A DNA stretch of 64,000 nucleotides, taken from Cytophagaceae bacterium (GTDB lineage Bacteria; Bacteroidota; Bacteroidia; Cytophagales; Flexibacteraceae). The stretch is from the NCBI GenBank assembly GCA_027490155.1, contig JAIXYP010000052.1, positions 62,001 to 126,000 of the forward strand, written 5' to 3'. The position numbers and the translations under genes were made by a program. The number at the start of each line of letters is the position of its first letter. Within the stretch, counting starts at the first letter, position 1. The notes below the pieces were generated by a model that was given only the letters and a program-made list of their open reading frames with translations, was not told the origin of the DNA and did no database searches. Positions 52,717 through 63,000 of this stretch are shown in pieces.

Positions 52717-53388
52717 ATGACAAAATCTCAACACTGCTGCAAGTCTGTAGCTCTCGGCCTAGGTTTGGCCATAGTAACTCTGGTAGGCCCTGTGGCCCTG
52801 AGCCAGTCTCTTAACAAGCAGCTTGACTCGCTAAGCAACCACTATAACACCAAGATGGGGGCCGAAAAAGCCGCCAATTATGACCAACAGGTCAAGGCTA
52901 TTGCTACAAAGGTTACCCCAGAGGGTATGCTCAAGAAAGGGGATCAGTTCCCAGTCCTGACCCTAAGTACGCTAGATGGCAAACCCTTTGACTTTAAACA
53001 AGCTTTGGAGAAGGGCCCTGTTGTGGTGCTCTATTACCGTGGCACTTGGTGCCCTTATTGCAACATGACTTTACGCAACTACCAAGGTCGGTTGGCTGAT
53101 TTTGCAAAACGCAAGGCTACCATCATCGCTATCAGTGGTGAGCCTGCCGAAAAGGAAAAGAATACCATCACCCGCAACAACCTAAGCTACCCTGTGCTTC
53201 ATGACGAGGGTTTAGTTGGGGCGCAACAGCTCGGGATCACCTATGATGCGGGCAAGGGTAAACTATTGCCACTGGGTGCAGCCTACGTGATCGGCAAAGA
53301 CGGTCTAGTCCGTTATGCCTTTACCGAAACTGATTATCGTAAGCGTGCTGAGGCTGACGAGCTTTTGGTGGCTATTGATCGTAAGTGA
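52717..53388 (+). CDS. Secreted peroxiredoxin-like protein (AhpC/TSA family)
   Basis: 223 residues. An N-terminal signal peptide (hydrophobic core VALGLGLAIVTLVGPVALS, residues ~11-29) precedes a redoxin domain. It contains FPVLTLSTLDGKPFDF, the active-site strand VVVLYYRGTWCPYCNMTL with CxxC (~C107, C110), IIAISGEP and SYPVLHDEGLVGAQQLGI. The PRX-like layout (a WCPYC motif instead of the usual peroxiredoxin T-x2-C) matches AhpC/TSA redoxins common in Bacteroidota. A periplasmic thiol peroxidase or reductase role is likely. It is monocistronic, with a strong terminator after it. Confidence 0.9.
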   Translation: MTKSQHCCKSVALGLGLAIVTLVGPVALSQSLNKQLDSLSNHYNTKMGAEKAANYDQQVKAIATKVTPEGMLKKGDQFPVLTLSTLDGKPFDFKQALEKGPVVVLYYRGTWCPYCNMTLRNYQGRLADFAKRKATIIAISGEPAEKEKNTITRNNLSYPVLHDEGLVGAQQLGITYDAGKGKLLPLGAAYVIGKDGLVRYAFTETDYRKRAEADELLVAIDRK

Positions 53389-53430
53389 GGTTACTAAATC
53401 GTTGCCAAGCTCCACGTGCTGGCTAAAATC

Positions 53431-53462
53431 AAAGAAGCCCGGCCATTTGGCCGGGCTTCTTT
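53431..53462. terminator. Bidirectional terminator between redoxin and T9SS esterase-like gene
   Basis: A perfect 14-bp GC-rich stem (53431-53444 with 53449-53462) around an ATTT loop, ending in CTTCTTT on the plus strand and, by symmetry, on the minus strand. It lies between two convergent genes. Confidence 0.85.
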
Positions 53463-53507
53463 GTTACTATCTGTACTGCAAAAATAGGATGGGTATTTGT
53501 TACTTAA

Positions 53508-55526
53508 CTACCGAACGAGGAGGCGAACTGCTGTCTTGACCGCAGCTGACTGTACCCGAACTAGATAAACACCAGCCACAAGGTTAGTCGTGCGAAGGTT
53601 GAGTTGTTGGAAACCAGCTTGTTTTTGCTCAGTACCCGCAAGGACAACTTGACCATTGGTGTTGACGACAGTCCAGCTGACAAGGCCAGCATCGGCAAAG
53701 TCAAGGCTCAGGGTTGCGACATCGGATGCTGGGTTCGGGAATATGCTAACTGCCTTTGTAGCCACGCTTACATTGCCTTCTGTGCCTAGGTCAGAGATGA
53801 CACTGCCAAGGGTTAGGTCAGAACCGTTGTTACCGCTGCTATCAACTGGGTTGGTAGACTTGACACGGATCCGGTAGCGGTATCCACCTACAATGTTGGT
53901 CGGGATGGTGCCACGCAGGACCAAGTTGCTACCAGAAATGCTAGCGGTGGTGTCGTTGAGCAAAGTTGAGTTGTCGAAGATGCCAGCACTATCACTCAGC
54001 TGAAGTAAAAAGCGGTTGCCTGGGTTGGTGTTGAATGTCGCAAGTTTGTTGAGGACAACACGTACATCTTTACCACGGCTGAGGCGTGAGCCCGCTGGCA
54101 ATGCACTTAGCCACATGTTGTAGTTGTCACCGATAACGAAGTCACCGATTTCGCCTGCATTGTTGCTCTCGAGCTCTGGCTGGGTGGTGGACAGGCGCAC
54201 ACGGTAGCGAGGACGGGTAGTGCGTAGGTTCAAGATATCATACTGCAAATTGTCTGGCAAGGCGACCTCGATAAAGCCAGCGCTGTTGCCAGATGCTGAA
54301 GCGGAGGTATAACCTGTGGTATCACGACGAAGGGTTGAACCAGCGATCAGACTAGGGTAGTTGCGGCTACTGAAATCACCTAGGGCGTTGCTAAGCTCAG
54401 CACGAACGATGTTGCTATCGCCGAAAGAGCCGAATGTACGGTCAACCAAATCATAGGTCAGGACCATGCCTGATACGTTACGACCGCTGATGTAAGGGGC
54501 AACTGGCAATGGTGGTGGCTGAAGACCAATCCGGATTGGGGTCTGGTGGAACGAGGCCCAAAGACCAGCGTGAGCGGCATCATAAAACCAATAGTTGGTA
54601 GCAGCTGCACCAGCAGAGAAAGCCTGGGTAGGGTAGTTGGCCAACTCAAACTCATGGCGGCGAACTGAACGACCTAGGTATCCACCAGCCTCGGTTACTG
54701 GGGCAAGTGTGCCAGCAGTTTGCATCCGGACTTGGGCAGTTTTCTCGATAAAGATGCCAGCATAGGCATATCCACGGCGGTTAGCATGGAGGTGGTTGCC
54801 GTTCATCTCGACCACTTGGTGGACTAGCTCAGCCTGACCACGACGTTGTAGGCTAAAGAAACGCATCGTATCCGACAGATACGGCCTGCGGTTGTTGTTG
54901 ATCTCTGGCCCTTCTAGCTCGGCACTGATGACGGCATGCGGGGTGAGTTTTAGGTTGTTGACAGCTGGGCTATATGGGGCTGTGTTAACCCAAGCTGGGT
55001 TAACAATATTGAACCCATGATAGCTGATGACCGCTGCCACTTTGGTAGGTGCGAACAAAGCATATTGTTGGGCGAATGCAGCACCACGGCCATGACCGAA
55101 TGTAATTACAGTGGCACTGGTCAGGTTGAGGCTTGTGCGGCTACCCAGGACTGTAAGGGCTTTCGCCAAGGAGTCTTGGTGGTTCAAGGTTGGGTCAAAA
55201 CCAACAGCTAGGGCAGTGTCGGCATTGGCTGTCCAGAAGCCAACGATGACGAGGCTTTGGTTAGCGGCTGCTGTCCTGATTTCAGGAGAAATAGTGAAGG
55301 GCCTACCTTTTGTCAAGCGTCGGTCTGTAGCACCAGAGGCCAAGATCATGCCTTTAGGACTTGTTACACCTGTCGGTACCCAAATCTTGAATTCGGTAGC
55401 GACGCTATTATTGGCTGACGTTTTGGTACCTACCATAACGGAGTCGGTCCAGGTGGTTTGGGCACCTGCCGCAATGCTTGCACAGCCGAGGGCTAGACTT
55501 AGCATTGCTTTTTTGATTGAAATCAT
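53508..55526 (-). CDS. Secreted T9SS protein with degenerate esterase-like domain
   Basis: 672 residues. The signal peptide (MISIKKAMLSLALGCASIAAGAQ) is followed by an alpha/beta-hydrolase-like domain to ~300: GMILASGATDRRLTKG, LVIVGFWTANADT and the nucleophile elbow VITFGHGRGAAFAQQYA. In that elbow the GxSxG Ser is Gly (G146). A late His (MNGNHLHANRRG, ~245) resembles the catalytic His. Fibronectin/beta-sandwich-like modules and a T9SS sorting domain (VSIFPNPASDVATLSLDF ... VAGVYLVRVQSAAVKTAVRLLVR) complete it. It is exported and surface-attached, but probably not an active serine hydrolase. A binding role is inferred. Confidence 0.82.
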   Translation of the reverse strand: MISIKKAMLSLALGCASIAAGAQTTWTDSVMVGTKTSANNSVATEFKIWVPTGVTSPKGMILASGATDRRLTKGRPFTISPEIRTAAANQSLVIVGFWTANADTALAVGFDPTLNHQDSLAKALTVLGSRTSLNLTSATVITFGHGRGAAFAQQYALFAPTKVAAVISYHGFNIVNPAWVNTAPYSPAVNNLKLTPHAVISAELEGPEINNNRRPYLSDTMRFFSLQRRGQAELVHQVVEMNGNHLHANRRGYAYAGIFIEKTAQVRMQTAGTLAPVTEAGGYLGRSVRRHEFELANYPTQAFSAGAAATNYWFYDAAHAGLWASFHQTPIRIGLQPPPLPVAPYISGRNVSGMVLTYDLVDRTFGSFGDSNIVRAELSNALGDFSSRNYPSLIAGSTLRRDTTGYTSASASGNSAGFIEVALPDNLQYDILNLRTTRPRYRVRLSTTQPELESNNAGEIGDFVIGDNYNMWLSALPAGSRLSRGKDVRVVLNKLATFNTNPGNRFLLQLSDSAGIFDNSTLLNDTTASISGSNLVLRGTIPTNIVGGYRYRIRVKSTNPVDSSGNNGSDLTLGSVISDLGTEGNVSVATKAVSIFPNPASDVATLSLDFADAGLVSWTVVNTNGQVVLAGTEQKQAGFQQLNLRTTNLVAGVYLVRVQSAAVKTAVRLLVR

Positions 55527-55593
55527 AACCCTGAGGTTTGAGTAAATTTAAATGGTATAAAGGGACAATAGAAATTGTGGAAGATGCAAATAG

Positions 55594-56475
55594 TTATCGC
55601 ATGACAGTGGTATTGATAGGGCTGAAAAACCGTGTCGATGAAATCCCTCTGTAACGACCAATCACCATCAGGCAGGTGCCGACCAAGACCAAAAACAGAA
55701 TGGGCCAGGCCACTCTATAGCGGTTGATGCGGTTACGCGAAATCGTAGGGATTACATGCTTTTGCCACGTCATTAGTAGGGTCAACATGATTAGTAAGGT
55801 GGCTCCCAGCATGCCTAGCATTCGATGTTCGTGTATGCCAAAAAGGGCCAAGCTCACAATACTGATAATGCCTAAAGGCAATAGGCCTACGTACATTATA
55901 TAGATGCCTTTGTTGTCCTCTCTGATCATGCTAGGTGATAAGGTGGTGGAGAACAACCAGAAGCCGATCCGCTGGGTATTGATGAGCATGGCGGTGACCA
56001 TAATAGGGACTATCAGGTACAAAAGGCGTTTGTCAAACCCGAGCATTCCTACCGAATAGGCTAGTCCCTCACCTAGTATAGCATCCGTGATCAGGCCACC
56101 ACAGACGTAACACAAGGCAAAGATCCTGAGCCAAAAGCCTAGCTGACGCAAAAACGGTATGCCGATCGGTGGGCGACGGTATTGGCTCGCAAACCAAACC
56201 AAGATCATCAGGAAAATCAGGATGACACCATTATACAATAGGGTTACGGTAGCCAAGTTGGTGCCTCCGGGGTTGAGACGCAAGTCTAATTTATGGCTAT
56301 ATAATACGGCCCTAAATCCTAATAAACCACCCAATAAAAACTGGGTTAATAAATGCGTAACATGGACAACGAGATATGCCAACAGACCAGCTATGGTTTG
56401 GTTCACGATGTGTTTCCGCAAGTGTGGGTGCGTGTCCAGTCCGGTTATTGTCCCCGATGGTATGAGTGCGATCAT
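55594..56475 (-). CDS. Polytopic membrane protein, unknown function
   Basis: 293 residues with about seven hydrophobic segments (for example ~28-55, 75-95, 115-135, 150-168, 205-225, 228-245 and 262-280). The third segment has a Cys-containing stretch ALCYVCGGLI, and a loop between segments carries GRRP-type basic residues. No conserved catalytic motif (no HExxH, no GxGD) was seen. It does not resemble a transporter family that I recognise. It is divergent from the TonB-receptor gene. Confidence 0.7.
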   Translation of the reverse strand: MIALIPSGTITGLDTHPHLRKHIVNQTIAGLLAYLVVHVTHLLTQFLLGGLLGFRAVLYSHKLDLRLNPGGTNLATVTLLYNGVILIFLMILVWFASQYRRPPIGIPFLRQLGFWLRIFALCYVCGGLITDAILGEGLAYSVGMLGFDKRLLYLIVPIMVTAMLINTQRIGFWLFSTTLSPSMIREDNKGIYIMYVGLLPLGIISIVSLALFGIHEHRMLGMLGATLLIMLTLLMTWQKHVIPTISRNRINRYRVAWPILFLVLVGTCLMVIGRYRGISSTRFFSPINTTVMR

Positions 56476-56748
56476 ATCGTCCTTTAATGGCTGTTGGTTG
56501 ACAGATAGGCCAGGGTAGTTGGTTGGTCGGCGTAGGTTTTGTTGCGCTACTAATCAGCCTGCAAACAACAGTATCTTTTGTTACCAAATATCGTCCCTAA
56601 TGATAATAATAGGTTATCAATATTGCGACGAGCGCCGTTTTTGTTATCATATTCATAACGTCTAGTTAGTCTAGTCTTTATTTGTGGGTCGCAATTTTGT
56701 CGCTTGCAGCCAGACGCATGGCTGCCGAAGCTATCCAAATCAAAAAGT

Positions 56749-59676
56749 ATGTTATCCATCAGGCAGTTAGTAGTGTTGTTGGTTGGTTTTTGGGCCATAA
56801 GCCTTGCGCCAAATCTGGGCTGGGCTCAGCAGGCTGGCCCCCCAAAGGGCACCATAGCCGGCAAGGTCATCGATAAGGCCACAGCCGAAGAGCTACCCGG
56901 TTCTATCGTAGCAGTGCCGACTAGCACAAAGGGTACCACCACCGACATCAATGGCAAGTTTGTCCTGATGCTCGAACCTGGCACCTATACCATACGTGTC
57001 AGCCAACTCGGTTATCAGACCCAAGAGTTTGACGGCATCGTTGTCAAGTCTGGCAGTAGCACCTTGCTCAATGCCGCTATGGTTGAGGCTGTTTCGTCAA
57101 CAGCAGAAATTGAGGTTGTAGCCAAGGTCAAGAAGAGCAGTAGCGAGTTTTTGCAGCTCGAGCTCCGGAATGCCGACGCTGTCAGCAGTGGTTTGTCGTC
57201 TGAGGTAATCAGGCGGACGCCAGACAAAACAGTAGCTGATGCGCTTAAGCGTGTGTCGGGTGCTAGTATCCAGGATAACAAGTATGCTATTGTCCGTGGA
57301 CTAGCTGACCGTTACAACCTAGGCTATATTAACGGTGTGCCATTGCCAAGCTCAGAAGCTGACCGCAAGGCCTTTTCGTTAGACTTGATCCCGTCGGCGG
57401 TTGTTGAGAACATCATCATCTCCAAAACGGCTACACCTGACATGGCAGCTGACTTTGGTGGTGGTTTGGTCCAGATCAACACCAAGGAGATCCCGTTTGA
57501 GCGTACGATCTTTTTGCAAGCTGGTGGCCAAACCCACAGCCTCACGACTGGGCAAGATTTCAAACAAGGTCCGACCAGTAGTACCGACTGGCTAGGATTT
57601 GATGGCGGTACCAGATCATTGCCAGCCGGATTGTTGCCACAAGACTCGACCATTAGGCTGCAAGGCCGCGGCAATGATGCGCTTAAGCTGGTCGCCCAGA
57701 GCGTACTTTTTAACAACAACTTCGAAGCCACCACCAGCAAGGGAAGGCCTAACTATAGTTTCCAGGCTGGTTATGCGGACCGCTACAAAGTCTTTGGCAA
57801 TGACCTCGGTCTGATCGCGTTCTATACCTACAGTAACAGTCTGCGCTATACACCTAGCCTTTATTATGATCCTAGAAGCTTTAGGCCCGACCCTGTGACT
57901 GGTATTGCTGATACCACAAAGCCGCTAGACCAGGACAGCATCGGTTTTGATAACTACAAGGTCAATGTCATCAATGCTGGTATCCTGAACCTGACTTACA
58001 AAGTAGGCTTGCGTAACAAGTTCTCGATCAAGAATATGTTCAGCCAGTCCTCTGAGACCCAAAATGTTATTAGGGACCGTAAAAACATTAGGGATGGGGG
58101 CCAACAGGAAGTATTTGGCACCGATTACTTCTACTATTATCAGAGCAACAGGATTATCAACTCGCAGTTATCTGGCGAGCACCTGTTTGGGGAGCGTAAC
58201 TTTAAGCTCAACTACACACTCGGCTATAACGATATGCTCCGCGAGACGCCAGACTTTAAGCGGGTTTACTATGATACCACCACATTTAAGCCAGATCCCG
58301 ATCCGTCTACTTGGTCTGGAAACCAGTATCAGGCCCGTGTTGGGGCATTCTCGAACGGTGTGGCATTTAACCCTGGGCTGTCAGGTAGGTTTTTCTCTAC
58401 CCTCAAGGAAAATAGCCGTAGTGTTAATATCAACTTCACAGCACCAATCAAAGAGATTGGTACTAACGTCAAGACTGGCCTTTTCTTGATGGATCGTAGC
58501 AGGAGCTTCAATGGCCGTAACTTTTTGTACGTCCAGGCTACTAATGTCAACCCGGGTGCCTTGCTGCCGATCCTGAAAAAGGACCCAGGAAGCATCTTTG
58601 CTAACGAAAACTTCTCTGACTCGACCTTGTTGCAACGTGAGTCCACCCAACCGTCGGACGTCTATACCGCCAGTAGTGATTGGCGCGCTGCCTTCCTGAT
58701 GTTTGACCACAAGTGGTTCAGTAATAAGCTTCATGTCATTTGGGGTGCCCGTTACGAAACATTCAACCAAAAGCTGAATTCTGCTTCCCTTGGCCAAAAG
58801 ATAAAGGTGGATACTACTTGGCGGGACCTGTTGCCGTCCGCTAACATCGTCTATAACCTGACTGATAAGCTAGTGCTACGTGGCAGCTTTTCGCAGACAC
58901 TTTCTCGTCCCGAGTTTAGAGAGTTTGCACCTTTGGCCTTCTACGAGATCAATTACAACCTCATAGTAGTTGGTAACCCCACACTCGAGCGGACCAGGAT
59001 AAATAACTGGGACTTCAAGGCCGAGTATTATTTCGACAATGGGTCCTTGATTTCGGTTAACCCGTTTATCAAATATTTCAGCAAACCAGTTGAGTTCTTC
59101 ATCACCGAAAACTCAGGTGGTAAGCAGCTGTCCTACTTCAATACGAAGGAGGCTAACAACTATGGCATCGAGCTAGAGGCAAGGGTCAAACTTGACTTTG
59201 CAGAGCAGTTGCTAGGCACTAAAGCCCTTAATGACGTCACCCTGTTTGGTAACTACGCCTACATCAATAGCAAAGTAAACCTAGAAGTTCTTCCAGGATC
59301 GTCTAGCATTTTGGTTGACCGCCCACTACAAGGCCAGTCACCCTATCTGATTAACTTCGGTTTGCAATACAATAACGAGGACCTGGGGCTAGATGCGCAG
59401 CTGACCTATAACAAAATCGGACGCAGGATCGTGATCACGTCTAACGCTGCTGCAGGTTTGATATGGGAAAACCCGCGGGATGTGCTAGACCTATCGATCA
59501 GCAAGAGCCTCTACAAACATTTGCAGTTTAGGTTCATCATGGGCGATATTCTAGCTCAAGACCTCATCATGTACCAAGACCGGAACCTTAATGGCAACCT
59601 CGATGACCTAGATCTCAAGACCTACGTTTTCCGGAATGGACGGACTATGAGTCTTTCGCTGGCCTACACCTTCTAG
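56749..59676 (+). CDS. TonB-dependent receptor with carboxypeptidase-like regulatory domain
   Basis: 975 residues from the ATG at 56749 (a TTG at 56704 precedes it). A signal peptide (LVVLLVGFWAISLAPNLGWAQ) is followed by a carboxypeptidase-D-regulatory-like domain (~35-115, GKVIDKATAEELPGSIVAV ... LMLEPGTYTIRVSQLGYQT). The plug (~150-265) contains ADALKRVSGASIQDNKYAIVRGLADRYNLGYINGVPLP and FGGGLVQINTKE. A ~22-strand beta barrel follows, ending in RTMSLSLAYTF with the terminal Phe. It should import a ligand across the outer membrane using TonB. No SusD partner follows; instead a huge T9SS-type protein starts 400 bp downstream. Confidence 0.93.
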   Translation: MLSIRQLVVLLVGFWAISLAPNLGWAQQAGPPKGTIAGKVIDKATAEELPGSIVAVPTSTKGTTTDINGKFVLMLEPGTYTIRVSQLGYQTQEFDGIVVKSGSSTLLNAAMVEAVSSTAEIEVVAKVKKSSSEFLQLELRNADAVSSGLSSEVIRRTPDKTVADALKRVSGASIQDNKYAIVRGLADRYNLGYINGVPLPSSEADRKAFSLDLIPSAVVENIIISKTATPDMAADFGGGLVQINTKEIPFERTIFLQAGGQTHSLTTGQDFKQGPTSSTDWLGFDGGTRSLPAGLLPQDSTIRLQGRGNDALKLVAQSVLFNNNFEATTSKGRPNYSFQAGYADRYKVFGNDLGLIAFYTYSNSLRYTPSLYYDPRSFRPDPVTGIADTTKPLDQDSIGFDNYKVNVINAGILNLTYKVGLRNKFSIKNMFSQSSETQNVIRDRKNIRDGGQQEVFGTDYFYYYQSNRIINSQLSGEHLFGERNFKLNYTLGYNDMLRETPDFKRVYYDTTTFKPDPDPSTWSGNQYQARVGAFSNGVAFNPGLSGRFFSTLKENSRSVNINFTAPIKEIGTNVKTGLFLMDRSRSFNGRNFLYVQATNVNPGALLPILKKDPGSIFANENFSDSTLLQRESTQPSDVYTASSDWRAAFLMFDHKWFSNKLHVIWGARYETFNQKLNSASLGQKIKVDTTWRDLLPSANIVYNLTDKLVLRGSFSQTLSRPEFREFAPLAFYEINYNLIVVGNPTLERTRINNWDFKAEYYFDNGSLISVNPFIKYFSKPVEFFITENSGGKQLSYFNTKEANNYGIELEARVKLDFAEQLLGTKALNDVTLFGNYAYINSKVNLEVLPGSSSILVDRPLQGQSPYLINFGLQYNNEDLGLDAQLTYNKIGRRIVITSNAAAGLIWENPRDVLDLSISKSLYKHLQFRFIMGDILAQDLIMYQDRNLNGNLDDLDLKTYVFRNGRTMSLSLAYTF

Positions 59677-60074
59677 TTCGGCCTCATAATTTTCTGGAAG
59701 TGCAACAAAGCCACGAGGTCGTCTCTCGTGGCTTTTTGCTGGTTTAGCATTGGATACCTAGGTAATAATTAGATAATCATTACACCAATGTTAAGAAGTG
59801 TGTTTGAGTCAAAATGAGGCCTATTGTTATAGTAATGCTAACGATTGTGTGTGATTGTTATCTAGGTATTTACTTCATGTTGATACGTCTAGCGAGTAGT
59901 TAATATTGGCATAATGTTAGTGTGTTTTTAGCGTCTTATTGCCTCCCCTACTTTTAGGTTTTGTTATCATAATTGGTATTTTGGTACTGATTGCTTAACA
60001 GAATGATGCGAGCCGATTAACACCGCTTTAATGGTAGGGCCGTAATCTTGTAGCTCAAATCTTTCACCCCTATT
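59677..60074. other. Intergenic region of about 400 bp with terminator at its left end
   Basis: After the terminator 59709-59737 the region is AT-rich with no frame of note. It should contain the promoter of the long T9SS-type gene. TAATCTTG at 60050-60057 is a one-mismatch -7 candidate. Confidence 0.4.
59709..59737 (+). terminator. Terminator of the TonB-dependent receptor gene
   Basis: Arms AGCCACGAG (59709-59717) and CTCGTGGCT (59725-59733) pair perfectly with a 7-nt loop and run into a T tract (59733-59737), 30 bp after the stop codon. Confidence 0.85.
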
Positions 60075-63000
60075 ATGAAAAAACTAGTATTAGCAGTTGC
60101 TGCTTTGCTCTTGACCGCTGCCAGCTATGGTCAGCAGTTTTTCGAGCAGGTAAGCTATCGTGGGGCCATTGGTCCTGTGAACTGGACAAGCCCTTGGGCC
60201 AACTGGACACCTAACAATACGGTTTATGCCGGCGATGCAGGTGGACCATCGAGGACACCAGTCAATGTTAGTGGAGATATCACCACCAACACAACCTGGT
60301 CAAGCACAAACGTTTATACTGCCACAGGCACTATCCACGTTACTAGTGGTGCGACCCTAACGATTGAGCCTGGTACTATCATCAGGGCAAATAATAGTGG
60401 ACAAGCCAATGATAAGTTCACCCTTATCATTAATAAAGGAGGTAAGATCAACGCCGTTGGTACAGCCGCTCGTCCAATCGTCTTCACATCTGGTGCTGCA
60501 CCAGGATCTCGCGTACCAGGTGACTGGTCAGGTATCTTGATCGTTGGTAATGCTGTTACTAACCTTCGTAACCAAGCTGGCTTGCCAGATGGCCAAGGAC
60601 AGTATGAAGCTTTGCCAAACGACCCAGCAGCTGCCTATGGTGGCACGAACAATGCTGACAACTCTGGCACGCTTAAGTATGTCCGTATTGAGTATGCTGG
60701 TTATGCCTACCTGCAAGACCGTGAGCTTAATGGTTTGACACTTGCCGCAGTCGGTACAGGTACATCTATTGATTACGTACAGGTGAGCTATGCTAACGAT
60801 GACTCTTTTGAGTGGTTTGGTGGTGCTGTAAACGGTAAACACCTGATCGCCTTCGCTGGTATTGATGATGATTTTGATTGCGATGAAGGTTATGTTGGCA
60901 AAGGCCAGTTCTTCCTTGGTGTCCGTCACCCATCGTACTCTGACCAAGCAGGAACCAGCAATGGTTTTGAGCATGACAACAACACTGGCCGTACAGCTAC
61001 TGCTGGAACTGGTAAAGTGCCTAACGTTAACAACCCTGCCCCTGTTACCCGTCCTGTTTTCAGCAACGTGACCCTAGTTGGTCCTATCCGTGCTGGCGAG
61101 ACTCGTAGCAACCTTGCTGGTAACCACAAGTATGGCACAGGTGTCCTTTTGCGCTCTAACAATAGCACCTCGTTGTTCAACTCAATCGTTTATGGTTACC
61201 CTACTGCCGTTCAGTTCCAGAACGGTGCTGCTAGCATTGTACCATCAACCCATACTAAAGCTTCAGTTGACTCAGTTACGTTTAACAATGTAGCCGCAAG
61301 CATCAATAGCTCGCCAGATGTTTTGTTTGGACAAAGCAACGTACCAACTACCTACAATGGTTCGCCATTTAGCTTTACAACTTCTACTTGGTGGGCTACC
61401 CAAGGTTTTGACAATACTTCTGTCACTGGCAGCGGTAACTTCAACCTTGCTAATCCGTCTTACACTGGTACTGCTAACGGAGCTGCAAGCCAAATCAACT
61501 TTGCAGGTGTAGATTTTTCGCCAGCTGTCGGTAGCGCTTACCTATCAGGCGCTGAGTTTACAGATCCTAAATTGGCTAACTTCTTGTTGCCAGTAACTCC
61601 TCCGACAACTTCAACCCAGTTCTTTGAGCAAGTGAGCTTCAAAGGCGCTATGGGCACCACTAACTGGGCTTCTGGTTGGGCTAACTTCACACCACAGTCA
61701 ACCGTATACGCTGGTAACAATGGTGTTGGAGCTAACGTGGTTAACGTTTCTGGTGACATCACTAGCAACACAACCTGGACAAGCAACAACGTTTACTATT
61801 GCTCTGGCATCATCCACGTCCGTAACGACGCAACCCTAACTATCCAAGCTGGTACCATTATCCGTGGTAACACAAGCGGCCAAGCTGCTGATAACTTTGG
61901 TTTGATTATCTCTCAAGGTAGCAAAATCATCGCTGAAGGTACCGCCTCTAACCCGATCGTCTTTACGTCTGGCAAAGCTCCTGGTAGCCGTGTCTCTGGC
62001 GATTGGTCTGGTTTGATCGTTATTGGTAAAGCCAAAACAAACCTCCGCAACCAACCAGGTCTTCTGGACGGTGTTGGTCAGTACGAAGCACTACCTAACG
62101 ACCCTTACGTAACGTATGGTGGCTCTGATTCTGCTGATAACTCAGGTGTACTTAAGTATGTGCGTATTGAGTACGCTGGCTATAACTTCTTGCAAGATCA
62201 AGAGATCAATGGTTTGACTTTTGCTGCTGTTGGTAGCGCAACCCAAGTTGACTACGTACAAGTGAGCTACGCCAATGATGACTCTTTCGAGTGGTTTGGT
62301 GGTTCTGTTAATGCCAAGCACCTGATCGCCCTTGGTGGTGTTGATGATGACTTTGACATGGACGAAGGCTATAATGGCCGTGTGCAGTTTGCACTTGGTG
62401 TCCGTCACCCATCTTTCGCTGACCAAGCAGGTACTAGCAATGGTTTGGAGCATGACAACAACACAGGTCTATCTGCAACTGCAGGCAGTGGCAAAACGCC
62501 AAATGCGCGTAACCCACAACCTATCACCCGTCCTGTCCTGAGCAACTTTACCATTGTTGGTCCTATTCGTGCCAGCGAAACACGTAATAGCATACCGAGC
62601 ACCACACGCGCCAAGTATGGTCGTGGTATCGAGCTACGTTCAAGCGTTAGTACCTCTTTGTTTAACTCATTGGTGTTTGGTTATCCTACCGGTATCCAGT
62701 TGGTTAATGGTGCTGCTTCGCTTACACCATCTACCCAGACCAAAGCTGTTGCTGATTCACTATCTATCCGTAACACTAGCATCAGCATCAACGCTTCGCC
62801 TGATGTCCTTACTAACCAGACCAACATACCGACTGGTCTTCAGTACAACGGCTCAGCATTCACCACTGCAAACTGGTTCAATACTGCCGCCTTCAACAAC
62901 TCGTCATCCAATGCCTCTACAGGTTTGACCCAGCCGTTTTACACTGGCGACATCGCTGGTGCTGCTAGCCAAATCGACTTCTCAACTGTTGACTTTACTT

